64,000 bases of DNA from Holtermannia corniformis (Eukaryota; Basidiomycota; Tremellomycetes; Holtermanniales), in NCBI GenBank assembly GCA_001599935.1, contig BCIJ01000031.1:64379-128378 (forward strand), read 5' to 3'. Shown here piece after piece: positions 1-12,119 of the stretch. Each line of letters opens with the position of its first letter. Within the stretch, counting starts at the first letter, position 1. A program made the translations under genes and the position numbers. Under the pieces are notes generated by a model that worked only from the letters and a program-made list of their open reading frames with translations, did not search any database and was not told the origin of the DNA.

Positions 1-65
1 TTCGCAGTGATCGAGTGCGAGCTGGGCTGACGCAACGTTGCTACAGTCGCCAGCGGTGATCCTGT

Positions 66-3000
66 GTGTATCCCCAACGTCTCATTGCCGCTGCGAGTCA
101 GCGTCGGCCAGCCAGGATGCTGTGCTCGACCCCTAACCACGCCTCGTCCTCCCGGGTCCGGTTACCCCTCATCCATCGGTTTCACCTCCCTCATCCACTC
201 TTGACAACGCTCGCTATCCTCAATCTTTCCGCGGTTGTCAGCTCGGCTGTGGCATCCCCATTCCCTCGCTTCGCGCTTCCGCCGAGGGTGCGCTTGCCGA
301 TATCAACACTACTCGAGCGTCGCAAAGTGCATTTCGAGGTGGCCGCCTTGGACGCGACGGGCGCGTACAGGGTTCCAGACGGTTTTGTGCTGCTCGTCCA
401 ACAGTTCAAGGGAGGCTACATTGTTCTCAGCTATGTCATAGCTGTCGTCGGCAGTCTATGTACATTGGAGCTGTTGATACGAAGGTATGTACCTCGTTTG
501 CAGCTTGGCTTTAGCTGACCAGTCGCAGAACATCAAACCGCGGCCTGCAGAATAGACTGCTGCTGCTCGCAGCAGGGGTGCGCCGTGCTCTTTCTACCCA
601 TGCTGCTCGACTGACACACCTCAGATCTGCTTTGGCGCCGTGTCAACCTTTGCCATGCACTTTATCGGCAACAACTCGCTCTCGCTCCATCACCCGGAAG
701 AGTCGACGTTGCACACGCGCAAGCTGTACTTGACCTACAGTCCCGGCTGGACCGTGCTCTCCCTCGTCGTCTCTTGCACCGTCATGACGATTGCCTTCTT
801 CATCATGGGCTACGAGATCCGAAGCCTCCGTCGGTTCCTTGGCACGCGGCGCGACTCGGACCCAGACGACCCACTCAAGCGCTCCGACTCGGACGAGATC
901 TACTCGGCATCGAAACGACAATGCAAGGCCGAAAAGGAGCACAAGACAAAGGCAAAGGTGGCATCTATCAAGCGCGGCGTCGGCGACATTGTGCACAGGT
1001 CGGCCAGAGTCGCGAGCTGGACCATGCTGGACTCTGGCAAGCTGATGTCGTTTGCGACGAACCGACCCGCGTCCGTTGGTGGTCCACCGAAACAGCTGTA
1101 CGACGACGACGAGGCCGAGTTTCGAGGGCCAGCAGCGAGGGAGAATTCGATCTCGGCGGCGGCCGGGGCGCGAAGCGTGTCTCCAGCGAGACGATCCAGT
1201 CGGGCTATAGCCGACGAGGGAGCGATTGCGCTACAGCCGCTACCCGCTTCGCCGATTTATGCACCGCGCGGGTCGGTTGATCGTGTAATGCCAACGCAGC
1301 CCGCCATGGACAACTCGGGCCGCCGAGGATCGCTTCCGTACGCCTTTCAGCAGCCACAACCTTCCGCACAGCCACCGTCCCTCTTCACTCCAGCCTATTC
1401 CTTTCCGTCACTTCCGCATCCAACTCACGATCGTGACGGGCTCATGCAGCCTGATCACTTGGAGCCCGCTCCGCCGATGGATCCCAAACTCACAGCATTC
1501 CGTCGCGCTTCGTTGCCTTCCGTCTCGTTCCCGCCCGCCACACTGAACAAAATCGAACGCGAGAACAGTTTTCGAGGCGGACTTTCGCGGATCCAGAGTC
1601 TCTCAGAGCACGAAGTGGAACACCATCGGCGCTCAGGAATCGACCACGACGAGCTGGATGATGCGGAACATGTCACAGCGGTGCTGGAGACTGTGCCGAA
1701 GCAGGAACACCAACTGCAGCGAGCCAGTGCGAACGAGGTGAACCGACAGAAGGCCAAGCACTGGCTGTTCACGTTCCTTGGGCTGGACGTGGTCACCCGG
1801 AGCGAGATCATCAAGATTGTGATCACGGGCTTCATTGCGGGCAGTGGGATTGCAGGGATGCGTAAGTGTCCAACAGCAGACGCGGAATGCAGCTAATCAC
1901 CGTAGACTACATTGGCCAACAGTCCATCATCGATATGCCCTACATCGCTTACAAGGTCCGCTACGTCGTTGGCTCGGTCATCATCGCTTGTTTTGCCGTC
2001 ATTGTCGCGCTCTACATCATGTTCATCATGCTCCGGCCAAAGCTCAAGCATTCGTGGTATGCCAAGATTGGTGTCGCTCTGGTCCTCGGCCTCGCAGTCT
2101 GTGCTATGCACTATACAGGTCAGTCGTCACCTCGATGACCGCGCAGAGCTGACCGAGACAGCAATGGGCGGAACATTGTACGCGTGGGACACGTCGGTCG
2201 TACCGCCTGACAATACATTCATGACGGGCGGCAAGAAAGCGATCATTGCCGTTGTCGCGTCTTTGGCGTTTGTCGCCTGCCTAGGGATCCTTGCCTTTGC
2301 GTACATTGCATCGCGCCACCACAACGCCAAAAAGGGTCGCAGACGTCGCGTCGTCATTGCATCGGTAATGCTCGACTCGCATGACCGCGTGCTGGTCAGC
2401 TCCGTGGACGGCACGCTGCCAATGTGCGACATTGCGTCTCTCGAACTCGAGGACCTAAACCTCTCACGAGCAAAGTCGGCCCAGGACGGCAACTCGGTCC
2501 TCTCCTCGCTTCTCGGGATGGACTTGACGATTGGTCATGATGCTTTCATCGCGGCTCTGAGAGCGTCCTGGACTTGGCGGCACTTTATGGAGGCAGGCTA
2601 TGCTGTTTCGGCTACCACTGCCGCGTCGAGCTCCTGGGTTGTCGATTCGGGCAGTCGAGTCGGGGCAAACTCGCTGCTCGAGGCGCAGCAGCGTCGGCCT
2701 TCGGCTCTGTCGGGCGCCGAGTCGACGAACCCGTCAACCTTCATAGGGCACAACCGACCATTGCCGCAGAACGTGGCAAAGTTTCTGGAACGCTTCACTG
2801 CTGCTGCTCAGCAGCTCGCAGTCAACGTCACTGGGTCCGTGGGGGGTCTGGGTCGCCTCGGGGTTCTTTACGACCGCATTTTGACTACGTAGGTTGTTGG
2901 TGAGGACCGGGACGGAGCTGACGCCACGCAGCGGCTACGTCAAGATCGGAGGTCTTCCCGGTCAACCGCAAGAAACAGTCGCAAAAGGCCAGCTCATCTT

Positions 3001-4150
3001 CCTCGTCCGCCGGATCGGCTCGTCAACAGAGCGCTCTGACCTGCTCTCGCGGAATTTCATGTTTGCGGATTCGGCTGCGGTCGCGGCGTCTGTGCACAAG
3101 GCACTTTCGGTGCCACTTGGACACACTTTGAGCCTGCTTGAAGATGTGCGCAGATTCTGCGACGTCACGGCCAGCGTTTCCGTTCGACCTGGCAGGCTCT
3201 ATGCTGGTGTGTCGATCATCCAGCCGACGCCATTTGATGGTCTTCGCATCCTTGTGGATGAAGCCAACCGATCTCAACTACCGATGCGCGAGGTTGCTGT
3301 ACTGGCACCCGTCCCGAGCACCAACTATCAAGGCGAGCCGGACGGCGAGATCCATGCCACCATCGACGAGATCGGTTACGCCATGCAGTTGCTCGAAGGC
3401 ATCAGTCTCTTTGAGATCATCACACGAGACCGGGCGCCGAGGCCTTACCATGACCGTCAAGATCTACTAGCGACGCAACTCATGAGCGCGCTCGAGGTCG
3501 CACTCGTGCCCATGCTCGACAGCTTGCTTTCGCGCAAGGACATGGCGTTTGTTCTACCGCGCCTCGTGATCAACCCAACAATCATACCGTTAGGACAGGT
3601 GTCGCGCAAGCCGGCATCTGTGCGTACGAGCGCAGGGCCTCCTTCCACACCCTACGTGATCGTCTTCCATGCTACCTTCGATGCCGCCGTCAACACGTTC
3701 TCGGACCGTTGGGTGCCTTTCGCGCTCTATCGCGCTCAGAATCGGTGCATCATGGCGAGAGGCCACATGGCGCCTCTGACGCCAACTTCTTCCGTCGAGT
3801 CGCCCACCCGCGAGATGGACACGAGTTCATACTTTGGTGGTGCTCGACGACCCAGCAAGGTACAATTCGAGGGTCTATCAGCTCAAGCCGACTTTCCTGT
3901 TTCCACTCCATCCTTCGACCGCGCACCGGCTTTCATCGACTACTCCTTCCCTCCCCGCGATCCGGAACCCGCGCCTCGCGCTCCGCGTCGGTCTTCTCTC
4001 GCCCAGTCTCATCTCCCCTACGAGTCCGACGTTGCGCCAGACACGAGCCGAGCTTGGTTGGCGCCAAGCACGCGGTCAAGCAACGTCGCCGCCTGGGATC
4101 CCGATTGGCTCGATAACATGATTCGCGAGATGCCCGCGCCCATGGCGTGA
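66..4150 (+). CDS. MHYT-domain integral membrane signalling protein
   Basis: Exons by frame: 66-484, 529-577, 625-1861, 1906-2118, 2162-2888, 2932-4150; every join keeps the reading frame. The N-terminal part is membrane-embedded and carries three MHYT-type motifs: AMHFIGNNSL, then GMHYIGQQSI and AMHYTAMGG, the last two completed only after splicing. They lie on hydrophobic helices (for example GYIVLSYVIAVVGSLCTLEL and VIIACFAVIVALYIMFIM). MHYT domains are known from bacteria, where they are proposed to sense oxygen, CO or NO through copper, and from long fungal proteins like this one. Between the first and second motif is a low-complexity, Pro/Ser-rich loop of about 300 residues. The cytoplasmic C-terminus of roughly 600 residues shows no catalytic domain I can recognise. 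The start is uncertain: 66 and 117 are both in frame, and a start from an upstream exon is possible. Confidence 0.85.
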
Positions 4151-4515
4151 GGTCGAGTTTCCCTTGGGCATTATGCGTTTGGTTTTCAGGGCGTATGGCT
4201 GGACGTGTAGCCGCCAAGAGTGTATGATAACGTTGTATACTGCATGCCACTGTTGAAAGCCGTCACCGTGTCGCCCGCTCTGCGTTCTGTGCTGTATCAC
4301 TACATTACACATGTTGTCCTACAGCTGTACATGTTAAAGCCATGGTTGCCCGGTGATACTGTCTTGAGGACTGGGCGCAAGTCGATCCTCTACAGACAGA
4401 CATCTCCGATGCCCCGACTAACCCTCATCTAGCGCGTCGCTAGCAACACTGCGACGTCGACAGAGCCAAAAAACGTCCAAGGTGTAACTTGACTTGACCG
4501 TTGTTGCAGTTCACT
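4151..4515. other. intergenic, tail-to-head spacer
   Basis: Gap between the MHYT gene and the AIM41-like gene. It should hold the 3' UTR of the first and the promoter of the second. I see no open frame with family similarity and no clear repeat. Confidence 0.5.
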
Positions 4516-5179
4516 ATGCTTGCCACGATTCGCTGCTTGCGCACCGGTACATTGCGCGCTGCCGAATGTCATCGCACCTTGTCAGTCTCCGCTGCGCGAT
4601 ATGAGGACCTCCAAGCGCAGCTCCGAGCCGGGTTGAAAGCTGCCATGAAGGGGAGGGATAAGCCGACGACGAATGTGCTGAAGGTACGTCTTCCTTGCGG
4701 TAGCTGTAGCTCACGACCATACAGGCGATCTTGGCCGATATCACATATAACCTGAAAGCGTCGGCCGAGCCGAACGCGATACCGTCCCATGAGAGTATCG
4801 TGACTGCGATCCGGAAGGGGATTGAGAAGCGCGCAAGTGCAGCTCTGTGCGCGACTAGGGGTGTTCTGACCCCACACACGTACAGGTACAAGCTGCGGAT
4901 CAGTATAGTCCCTCGTCTGCTTCACCGCATCCTGAGAACCATTCGGCGCTGCTGGCCGAGATCAACTTGCTCAAGTCGTACCTACCTACCGCGCCCGCGC
5001 CCGAAACACTACAAGCGGCTATCAAAGACATTGTCGACAGCCTCGAAGCAGACTTGCGTTCAAGTAAAGGTGCGCCCGGCGCCGTCCTGAAAGCGCTGTG
5101 GGAGCAACTCGGGGACGCCAAAGCGGCCGTGGATAAAAAAGAGGTCGGCAAGTGGGTTGTGGAGGCACTGAGAAAGTGA
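4516..5179 (+). CDS. AIM41: AIM41/YqeY (GatB-YqeY domain) mitochondrial protein
   Basis: Exons 4516-4683, 4725-4836 and 4893-5179. The ATG at 4516 begins a basic, mitochondrial-type leader (MLATIRCLRTGTLRAAECHR). The YqeY fold follows: an AAMKGRDK helix, then VLKAILADITYNLKAS across the first splice, then LLAEINLLKSYLPTAPAPE, a hallmark of the family, and a C-terminal helical pair. YqeY-type proteins resemble the tRNA-binding tail of GatB amidotransferase; yeast Aim41 is mitochondrial and its precise role is not settled. The length of about 190 residues is normal. The second intron join (4837-4892) is the least certain; the acceptor was chosen because it restores the frame. Confidence 0.85.
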
Positions 5180-5376
5180 TGCGACGAGGTTCTTCATGGT
5201 GCCCGGGACAATCTCTAGATACATTGGTGTACAACGGACGGCTATGAGCCGTACCACGAGTTGTGGAGGCCGACGTTGTCGTTGATGGCGGGCGAGCCGA
5301 CGGTCGTGGGCCCGAGCTTTGGAGAATGGTTTGGCAAGCCGATCAGCGAGTCGGAGCCGTCTGCTTGATGTCAGCC

Positions 5377-7315
5377 CTATCGTTTGAAGAATGCACCCAA
5401 CGTACTCATGGGGCCCGAGCACCCGTCCGCAAGCTCGACCTGCTCAGCGACCTTTTGCGCCTTCTTGGCCTTGGCGTTGTCGTTTCGCAGCTTGCCAATG
5501 TGTTCGAGATACCGCTCATCGACGCCACCAGTAATGTACTCGCCTGTAAAGACGGAGCAGTCAAAGTGCTCGATCGCAGGGTTGAACTGCCGGCACGACT
5601 CGATCAGGTCGGGCAACGTCTGGAAGATGACGAGGTCGGCGCCAATGTGCTCGGCAATCTCCTCGGTCGTGCGATTGTGCGCAACGAGCTCGGTCGGGGT
5701 CGGCATGTCGATCCCGTACACGTTGGAGTAGCGGATCGGCGGGGCGCACGAGGCGACGACGACCTTTTTCGCGCCAACGTCTTTCGCCATCTGGATGATC
5801 TCTTTCGAGGTCGTGCCGCGCACGATGGAATCTATGGGTGTCAGTCGAGGCGAGGTGTATATCGGTAAGACGCACCATCGACGAGCATGACGACCTTGCC
5901 GGCAAACTCCATCGGCATCGCGTTGAGCTTTCGTCGGACATTCTTGCGCCGTTGGCTTTGACCGGGCATGATGAATGTCCGGCCGACGTAGCGGTTCTTA
6001 ACAAAGCCCTCGCGGTAGGGAATGTTGAGGTGTTGTGCGAGTTGCAGCGCCGCAACACGCGATGTGTCGGGCACCTGATGGCATCAGTCAACAGCGAGCG
6101 GGATCGTCACCGAGCAACGCACAGGAATGACAACGTCGACCTCCAAGCCAGCAATCTTGAGCTGCTTGCGCGCCTCCTCGGCCAACAAGTCTCCCATGGC
6201 CATCCGGCTGCGGTAGACCGAGATGCCGTCGATCGTCGAGTCGGGCCGGGCAAAGTAGACAAACTCGAAAATGTCGGGCGCAAACGTCTTGGGCTGAGCG
6301 ACCTGGCGCCGCGTAACCTTGTCACGGGTGATGATGACGGCCTCGCCGGCTTTGATGTCTTCCCACTGGGTGAAGCCGAGGGCGTGACCTACGACGCTCT
6401 CGGACGCGACGAGGTAGTCGGTTCCACCGCGGGCTCCGGGACGAGTCGCGATCCCAGCTGGGCGGATACCGTTCGGGTCACGGAACGCAATCAGGCCAAA
6501 GCCAGCAAGCATGGCAACACAGGCGTAGGCACCCTTGCAGGCGTTGGTGAGGTCCCCAATGGCCGTGAAGATGTCTTCCTCGTTGATACGAAACTTGCCC
6601 GTCTTTTGCAGGTTGTTGGCGAGCATGTTGAGCAGCAGCTCCGAGTCGCTGTCAGTGTTGATGTGACGGTGGGCGTCGGCATCGAGAAACTGGCGGAGCT
6701 CGGGCGTGTTGATCAAGTTGCCGTTCTGCGCGAGTCAGGATCAAGCCACTCTAGCAGCGGATGGGACGGACGTGAGCGAACACGATGCCGTACGGCGAGT
6801 TGACATAGAACGGCTGCGCCTCGGACTGGTTCGACGAGCCGGCGGTAGGGTAGCGGACTGACGGCTATCAGCACGCGTTTGTTACAACCGAGTGCCGCCA
6901 CTCACCGTGGCCGACACCCATCCAACCCTTGAGACCGGCGATCGCGGTCGAGTCAAAGATGTCCCGGACCATGCCGTTGGCCTTGACTTGGTAGAACCGA
7001 CCACCCGACCCGCAAGTGACGATCCCGGCCGCGTCTTGGCCTCTGCACACGAGTGACTGCGTCAGCGTGATGGCGTGCGATGTGATGGCAGATTGCATGC
7101 AACATACCGGTGCTGCAGCAACGACATGCCCTCTGCACTGAGAATAGACAACTGATCAGCAAGCGGCGAGCGTCGTCACACCCAACACTACACACATCTC
7201 TGCTGCGGCCGCGCACGTCTGAGTGGCCAGAGGGTCGTGAAGGAGCAAGCCGATGATGCCGCACACTGCGCGACGCGGTCAGTGAGCGCTCGGTCGCCTC
7301 GAGAGCGCGCATACT
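5377..7315 (-). CDS. ADE4: amidophosphoribosyltransferase (first step of purine synthesis)
   Basis: Transfers the glutamine amide nitrogen to PRPP to make phosphoribosylamine. Spliced N-terminus reads [17 protein letters not shown], with the catalytic Cys directly after Met as in class II (Ntn) glutamine amidotransferases. Next come [14 protein letters not shown], then [15 protein letters not shown] with the conserved RYPTxG motif, and [14 protein letters not shown]. The phosphoribosyltransferase half carries [15 protein letters not shown], the PRPP-binding loop, completed by splicing of an intron near 5833-5877. It ends at GAFFKR. At least six introns. The start codon appears split by an intron: A at 7315, TG at 7265-7264, intron 7314-7266. 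No other in-frame ATG puts Cys at position 2. Family identification is certain; the exact 5' structure is inferred. Confidence 0.93.
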
Positions 7316-8084
7316 GACTGGTGGGTTGAGGGGGGGCGGTGAGGGATAGTATACAATCGCTACGGCTACAACAATCTCTCTTTTGCTCGCCAACTTTCGC
7401 GCCACGGGTCAGGCCGAGCCAGGACCGAGAATTGTGCACACGTCGCTAACACGTCATTCTGAACCGACGCTGGTGGCAGTCTGCTGAGTAGGCCACCGGG
7501 TCAGAGCTGCAGCTGGAAGCGCATCTGTTGGAGAGTTTATCCCAAGCTGGAGCAGTCGATACCGGATCTGAAAGCAGCATGCATCGAACAGCGCCCCGTT
7601 GAGCCCTCAGTCGTCGCCACAAAACCGGCAAAGCCCTTCGACTCGGTACACCCGAACGGCTCAGCTCTAGCCAAACCAGGTCGAGTCCGATTAGGGCTGC
7701 GCTTGTCCAGCGGGCTTACGAGGGTGACTTGTTGATCTCACTCACAAGGGAAGTCAACGACCCGCTTGCTTCCTGAAACGCGCCGTCGGCTCAGCTCACG
7801 CTAGCGACGTGCTACACGAGTGCTAGATTGACCTTACCTACTTGCTGACGCTGCTATTGCTCACCACTCTGCCAACTGCAACTTGCGCCTCTCCGCCTCG
7901 TTACGAGTCGCTCTGGACGGAGACACGGAGAGAGAATCAGCTGCTGTCCGATCTACAGCTGCGCTCATCACATGTTGCGGCCAAGTACAGACGTTCCGAG
8001 CTCCAGTCGTTGATCACGGTCTCACAAAGGCAAGTGAGCGCAACTGCAGCCGCTATACAGCTTCGCCATAGGTGTAACATCACC
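7316..8084. promoter_or_regulatory. intergenic region between divergent ADE4 and VPS54
   Basis: About 770 bases between divergent starts, so both promoters must lie here. Short open frames occur but have no family similarity and differ in composition from neighbouring exons. The frame running upstream of the VPS54 ATG from about 7842 starts with a non-ATG codon and is treated as 5' UTR. Confidence 0.45.
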
Positions 8085-11000
8085 ATGTCCGATCGTGGAC
8101 GCCGTCCATCGGCTCCCGGGTCGACGTTCACTTCGCTGCCGCCCACCGCGCCATCCTCCCCTCCACCACCATCCGAATCCTTCTTCTCCGAGATCGACTC
8201 GGCCGCCGGTGGCTCGTCAATCGCTGGCGGCTACGGAGTCGAAGCCTACTTTGATGCTGCAAAGGTCGATGTCGGGACGCTGAACCTTGTTTCTTGGAAG
8301 CACGGCGTGGACGCGACCGACGGCCATGACAGGCGTGGCTTCAATGGTACGTTGTTGGAAACGTGCGCGCTGTTCAGAAGTTGTAGGCTGACCCGGAGCT
8401 CGGCAGCCATATCGGCCGTGCTCGCGCATCCGACGAAAAAGGCCAACCCTCTACGTTCCTCTCGCAAACCACTGGCACCCCTGGCCAACCCGCCTGCTCC
8501 CGTCAAGCCACCACCTCCATCCCACTATGACTCATATCTACAATCCATCACGCCTCTATGGGAGTCATTCACCAACGCTCAAGCGTCGTCGTCGACTTCG
8601 ACCGACCTCGGCATCGATGGCCCGAGTCCCACGCCAGACCTGCCAGACCTTGACAGTATACCCGAGCTCTTTTTCGACACGGCGTTCGACCTGTCGAATC
8701 CAGCAACATGGGAGACCATCGTCGGCTCAGCTCCATCAACCTCGGACCCTATCGCCTCAACGATCCAAGACGAGCTCTCGACCCACCTGGACCATCTCGA
8801 GCGACACCTCGTGCACGAGATCACCCTACGCTCGAGCTCGTTCTTCTCAGCCCTGTCCAACCTGCAAGACCTTCATTCCGAGTCGGCCTCGTGCCTCGAG
8901 CGCATCGAGAGCCTGCGCTCGGCCCTGCGCGACGTCGGGCAGAACCAGGCCGAGAAAGGTCTGCAAATCATCGATCGTCAAGCCGAGCTGGCGGAACTGC
9001 GAGAGGTTGAAGCGATCCTGCGGGACGTGGGCACCCTCGAGGATACATTGGAGACGGCCGAGGGGCTCGTGACAGAGGGTGACTGGTCGGGCGCGATCGT
9101 CTGCTTGGAAGACATTGGCAGGTGGTGGGCGCGCCAAGACCAGAGTGGGATCACATCCTTACCCGCGCTCGGTCATTACCCCAGCTCGGTCGATTACCTG
9201 TGCAAAGGGATTGCCGCACAGCTCGAGCGTGCGCTCGGGTCACTGCTAGAGGCCACGCTTGCCAATGCCGACTACGAGCGCGAGTCCTTCAGAAGTGCTG
9301 TAGGCCCCGTGCTGGTCGGTCTCGCGCGGTGTGATGAGGTCCAAAGAGTCAATGGCGTATGGCGAGAGGCGGCGCTGAATGCGATCCGGGAGAGCTCGCG
9401 GCAGGTTGGTATTGTCTCAAGTCTCGGCAGCCCGGTGCTGACTCATCGCTCGCAGCATCTGCCAACGGGGAATCGCGATGAAGACGCAGAGGATGATACG
9501 GCGCACACCGTGGAAGGCAAAGGGTATGTTGAACCAGTCATGTCTGCGTAGGGAACGCTGACGGCTTGTAGCCAAAACCTCGCGCAAACGCTCAGAGACA
9601 TGGATCATGCGACATTTGTCTCGCTCGCGTCGGCGATGTACGACTCGATGCTCGCCCGTCTTGGCCTCGTCCAACTAGTCGGAGACGAACTGGACCTTGT
9701 GCGCAAAGAGCTATCGTGAGTGCCGACCTCTGCCTCAGCAGCGGTGCATGCTGATACACCCAGATCCGTCTCCCCGCTGTCGCTATCGTCACCTATCGCA
9801 CATCCCTCGTCGCCAGAAGAGTTGGAAGCTGGTTTCGACACGGCCGATGTCCTGCAGACAGCATGTGAGCTGGCCAATTCGCGAGCTGCAAAGATCCTCG
9901 CTGTGCGGACCGAGCAACACGCCGCGTTGTCACTCGAGCAGTTTGCACAGGTGTTTGGCGTCTCGTGGAAGTTTGTCGTGGCGTGCGAGGTTGTGGCCAA
10001 GAAGATGATCGTCTCGTTGCGAGGGGTGACTGCTTCTCAGGTGCGTCAGGGCCGAGTGTCAACAAGCGCTGATTGGTATATAGGCCAGAGCTTTCCTGAT
10101 AGCATATCATGGTCATCGGCTGACTCGCTCGGCCAAACTCGTCGAGGACGAGCAGTGGGCTCAAGTAGACGTACCCTACGCCGCGCAACAAGGTATCGAT
10201 CGCATCATCTCGGCCGCCGTCGCCGATCCACCGTCTCTCACCTTTCCACCCGGTTCAAACGCCCCGCAAGAGCCAACCAACGACGATAGTGCGCCAGCCA
10301 AAGTCGCCAAAGTCGAGGAGCGCACATTCTTCGTCGTCAATGCAACGTTGCAATCTCTGGGTTTGTTGGAAGATTACCTCAAGATTGTCATCAACCTCGA
10401 GCTCGTCGTGACCGATGTCATGTCGCGTGTGATAGAGTTTCTGAAAGTGAGTGGTCGTGATCCCGAATTGTGGACCTCGACTCATCTGGACAGTCGTTCA
10501 ACTCGCGAACTTGCCAAGTCGTGTTGGGCGCCGGCGCGATGCGTTCGGCAGGGCTGAAGAACATCACAGCAAAACATTTGGGTCGGTACCATTCTTCACA
10601 TGTACTGAGAATGCTCACACCACGTAGCTCTCGCATCTCAATCCCTATCCATCGTCATTGCGCTCATCCCATACATCCGCGAATTCATTCGGCGGCATCT
10701 CAATCCCAAGCAAGCGGTCATGCTGATCGAATTTGACAAGCTCAAGCGGGTATGTAATCTCATGGCTGGTATCGACAGGTGCTGACCATTTGCAGGACTA
10801 TCAGGAGCATCAGAACGAGATCCACTCCAAGCTCGTCGCCATCATGTCGGATCGGCTCGCTGTGCACTGCGCCTCTCTGCGGGTCAGTCGCGAACCTAGG
10901 TTGCCTAGCGGTACTGACTGCGTGCAGGAAATGGACTGGGAGAGCTCGGCAGGCAAAGAAGGACCAAAGCCGTATGTCGAGCTGCTTGCCAAGGAGACGG

Positions 11001-12050
11001 CAACGCTGCACAAGGTCCTGTCAAAGTACCTAGCGGCGCAGACTGTCGAGGTGTGTGCAAAGTAATCTGAGTGATCCTGATCCGCACTGATGTCTGAACA
11101 GATAGTCATGTCGCAAGTCCTAGCCGCCATCGTGCAGCGCCTGTCGGAAGAGTACGGCAAGGTTGAGTTCAAGAGCGAGGATGCCAAAAAGCGGTGAGTT
11201 GCCGCGTGCAGTTGAATATGACGCTATTCAACTGACTGGAAACAGCATGATGCTCGACGTACAGCTTCTAGTCGGACGTTTGACACCATTGTCTGACTCT
11301 GGCTCTTCTATCACCTCGCTCGAGACCCTAGTCAAGGACAAGCCGACGCCTCGCAAGCACATGGGTCAGGCGGTGGCAGGTTTGCTGCGCCGTACCGGCT
11401 CAACGTCAAGCAAGCAAACTGGAAACGCGGATGACGATGCTCCCGTGGAAGAGACGGGTGAGACAGAGGAGCCGGTCGATATGGGCGATGAGGACGACAG
11501 CAAGCCTTCGTCGCCGCCGGTACCTGTAGAGTCTGCAGCCTTGGACGCCGAACCTCGCGTTCCAGTGGCCAAAGCTGCAGAGGACGAGCCATCAGCGCCC
11601 GAGCCTGTGGCTCAAGTGACACGAGCGTCTGTACCTGAGGGTACCACTCGTCAGCTACCTCCAGCAGCCACTTCGTCCGAGCCACCTGCAGACGAGACTC
11701 CAGCGAGCACTGTGCCGGATGCCGAACCCGTTCCTACAGTACCGCCACCTGTCGAAGCGGTGTCCTCTCCCGGCTCTGCACCCTTCGAGGATCCCACACC
11801 TGAGCCCGCACCAGCCATTGCACCACCTCCGCCAAACAAGCCAGCTAGTCCAGCACCGGCCACCCCATCCAAACCCTACCCAAGTTTATCCAACGGCGTC
11901 ACATCACCCGGCGCCGGCATGGAGCGCAAGCTGAGCCTAGCAGAACGGCTGCGTGGCGTCGCGTCCGGCCAGCAGAAAAGCTCGCCGACACGGTCTTCGG
12001 TCGACGCTTCACATGGTGAAGCGCCAGCGACGCCGACGAAAACTGCATAG
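8085..12050 (+). CDS. VPS54: VPS54, subunit of the GARP endosome-to-Golgi tethering complex
   Basis: Tethers retrograde vesicles at the trans-Golgi. The start at 8085 gives MSDRGRRPSAP. The N-terminal third contains SHYDSYLQSITPLWESFTNA and a long coiled coil (STHLDHLERHLVHEITLRSS through LHSESASCLERIESLRSAL), typical of the Vps54 N-terminal domain. The C-terminal conserved Vps54 domain is spread over many small exons, for example LEQFAQVFGVSWKFVVACE, SFNSRTCQVVLGAGAMRSAG, LALASQSLSIVIALIPYIRE and AQTVEIVMSQVLAAIVQRL. The last exon adds an unusual tail of more than 200 residues rich in Pro, Ala, Glu and Thr, ending near SLAERLRGVASGQQ. About eleven introns. The first, about 8347-8406 (60 bases), is a multiple of three without a stop, so read-through is possible. 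Confidence 0.9.
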
Positions 12051-12119
12051 ATCTACATATGGACACAACATGCTTTCGATTCATACAACGATGCGGCTTC
12101 TTGATTGACTGCTCGAATG

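Noticed and set aside
5263..6803. long plus-strand frames opposite ADE4
   Set aside because: They mirror the minus-strand ADE4 exons; the ADE4 protein motifs are unmistakable.
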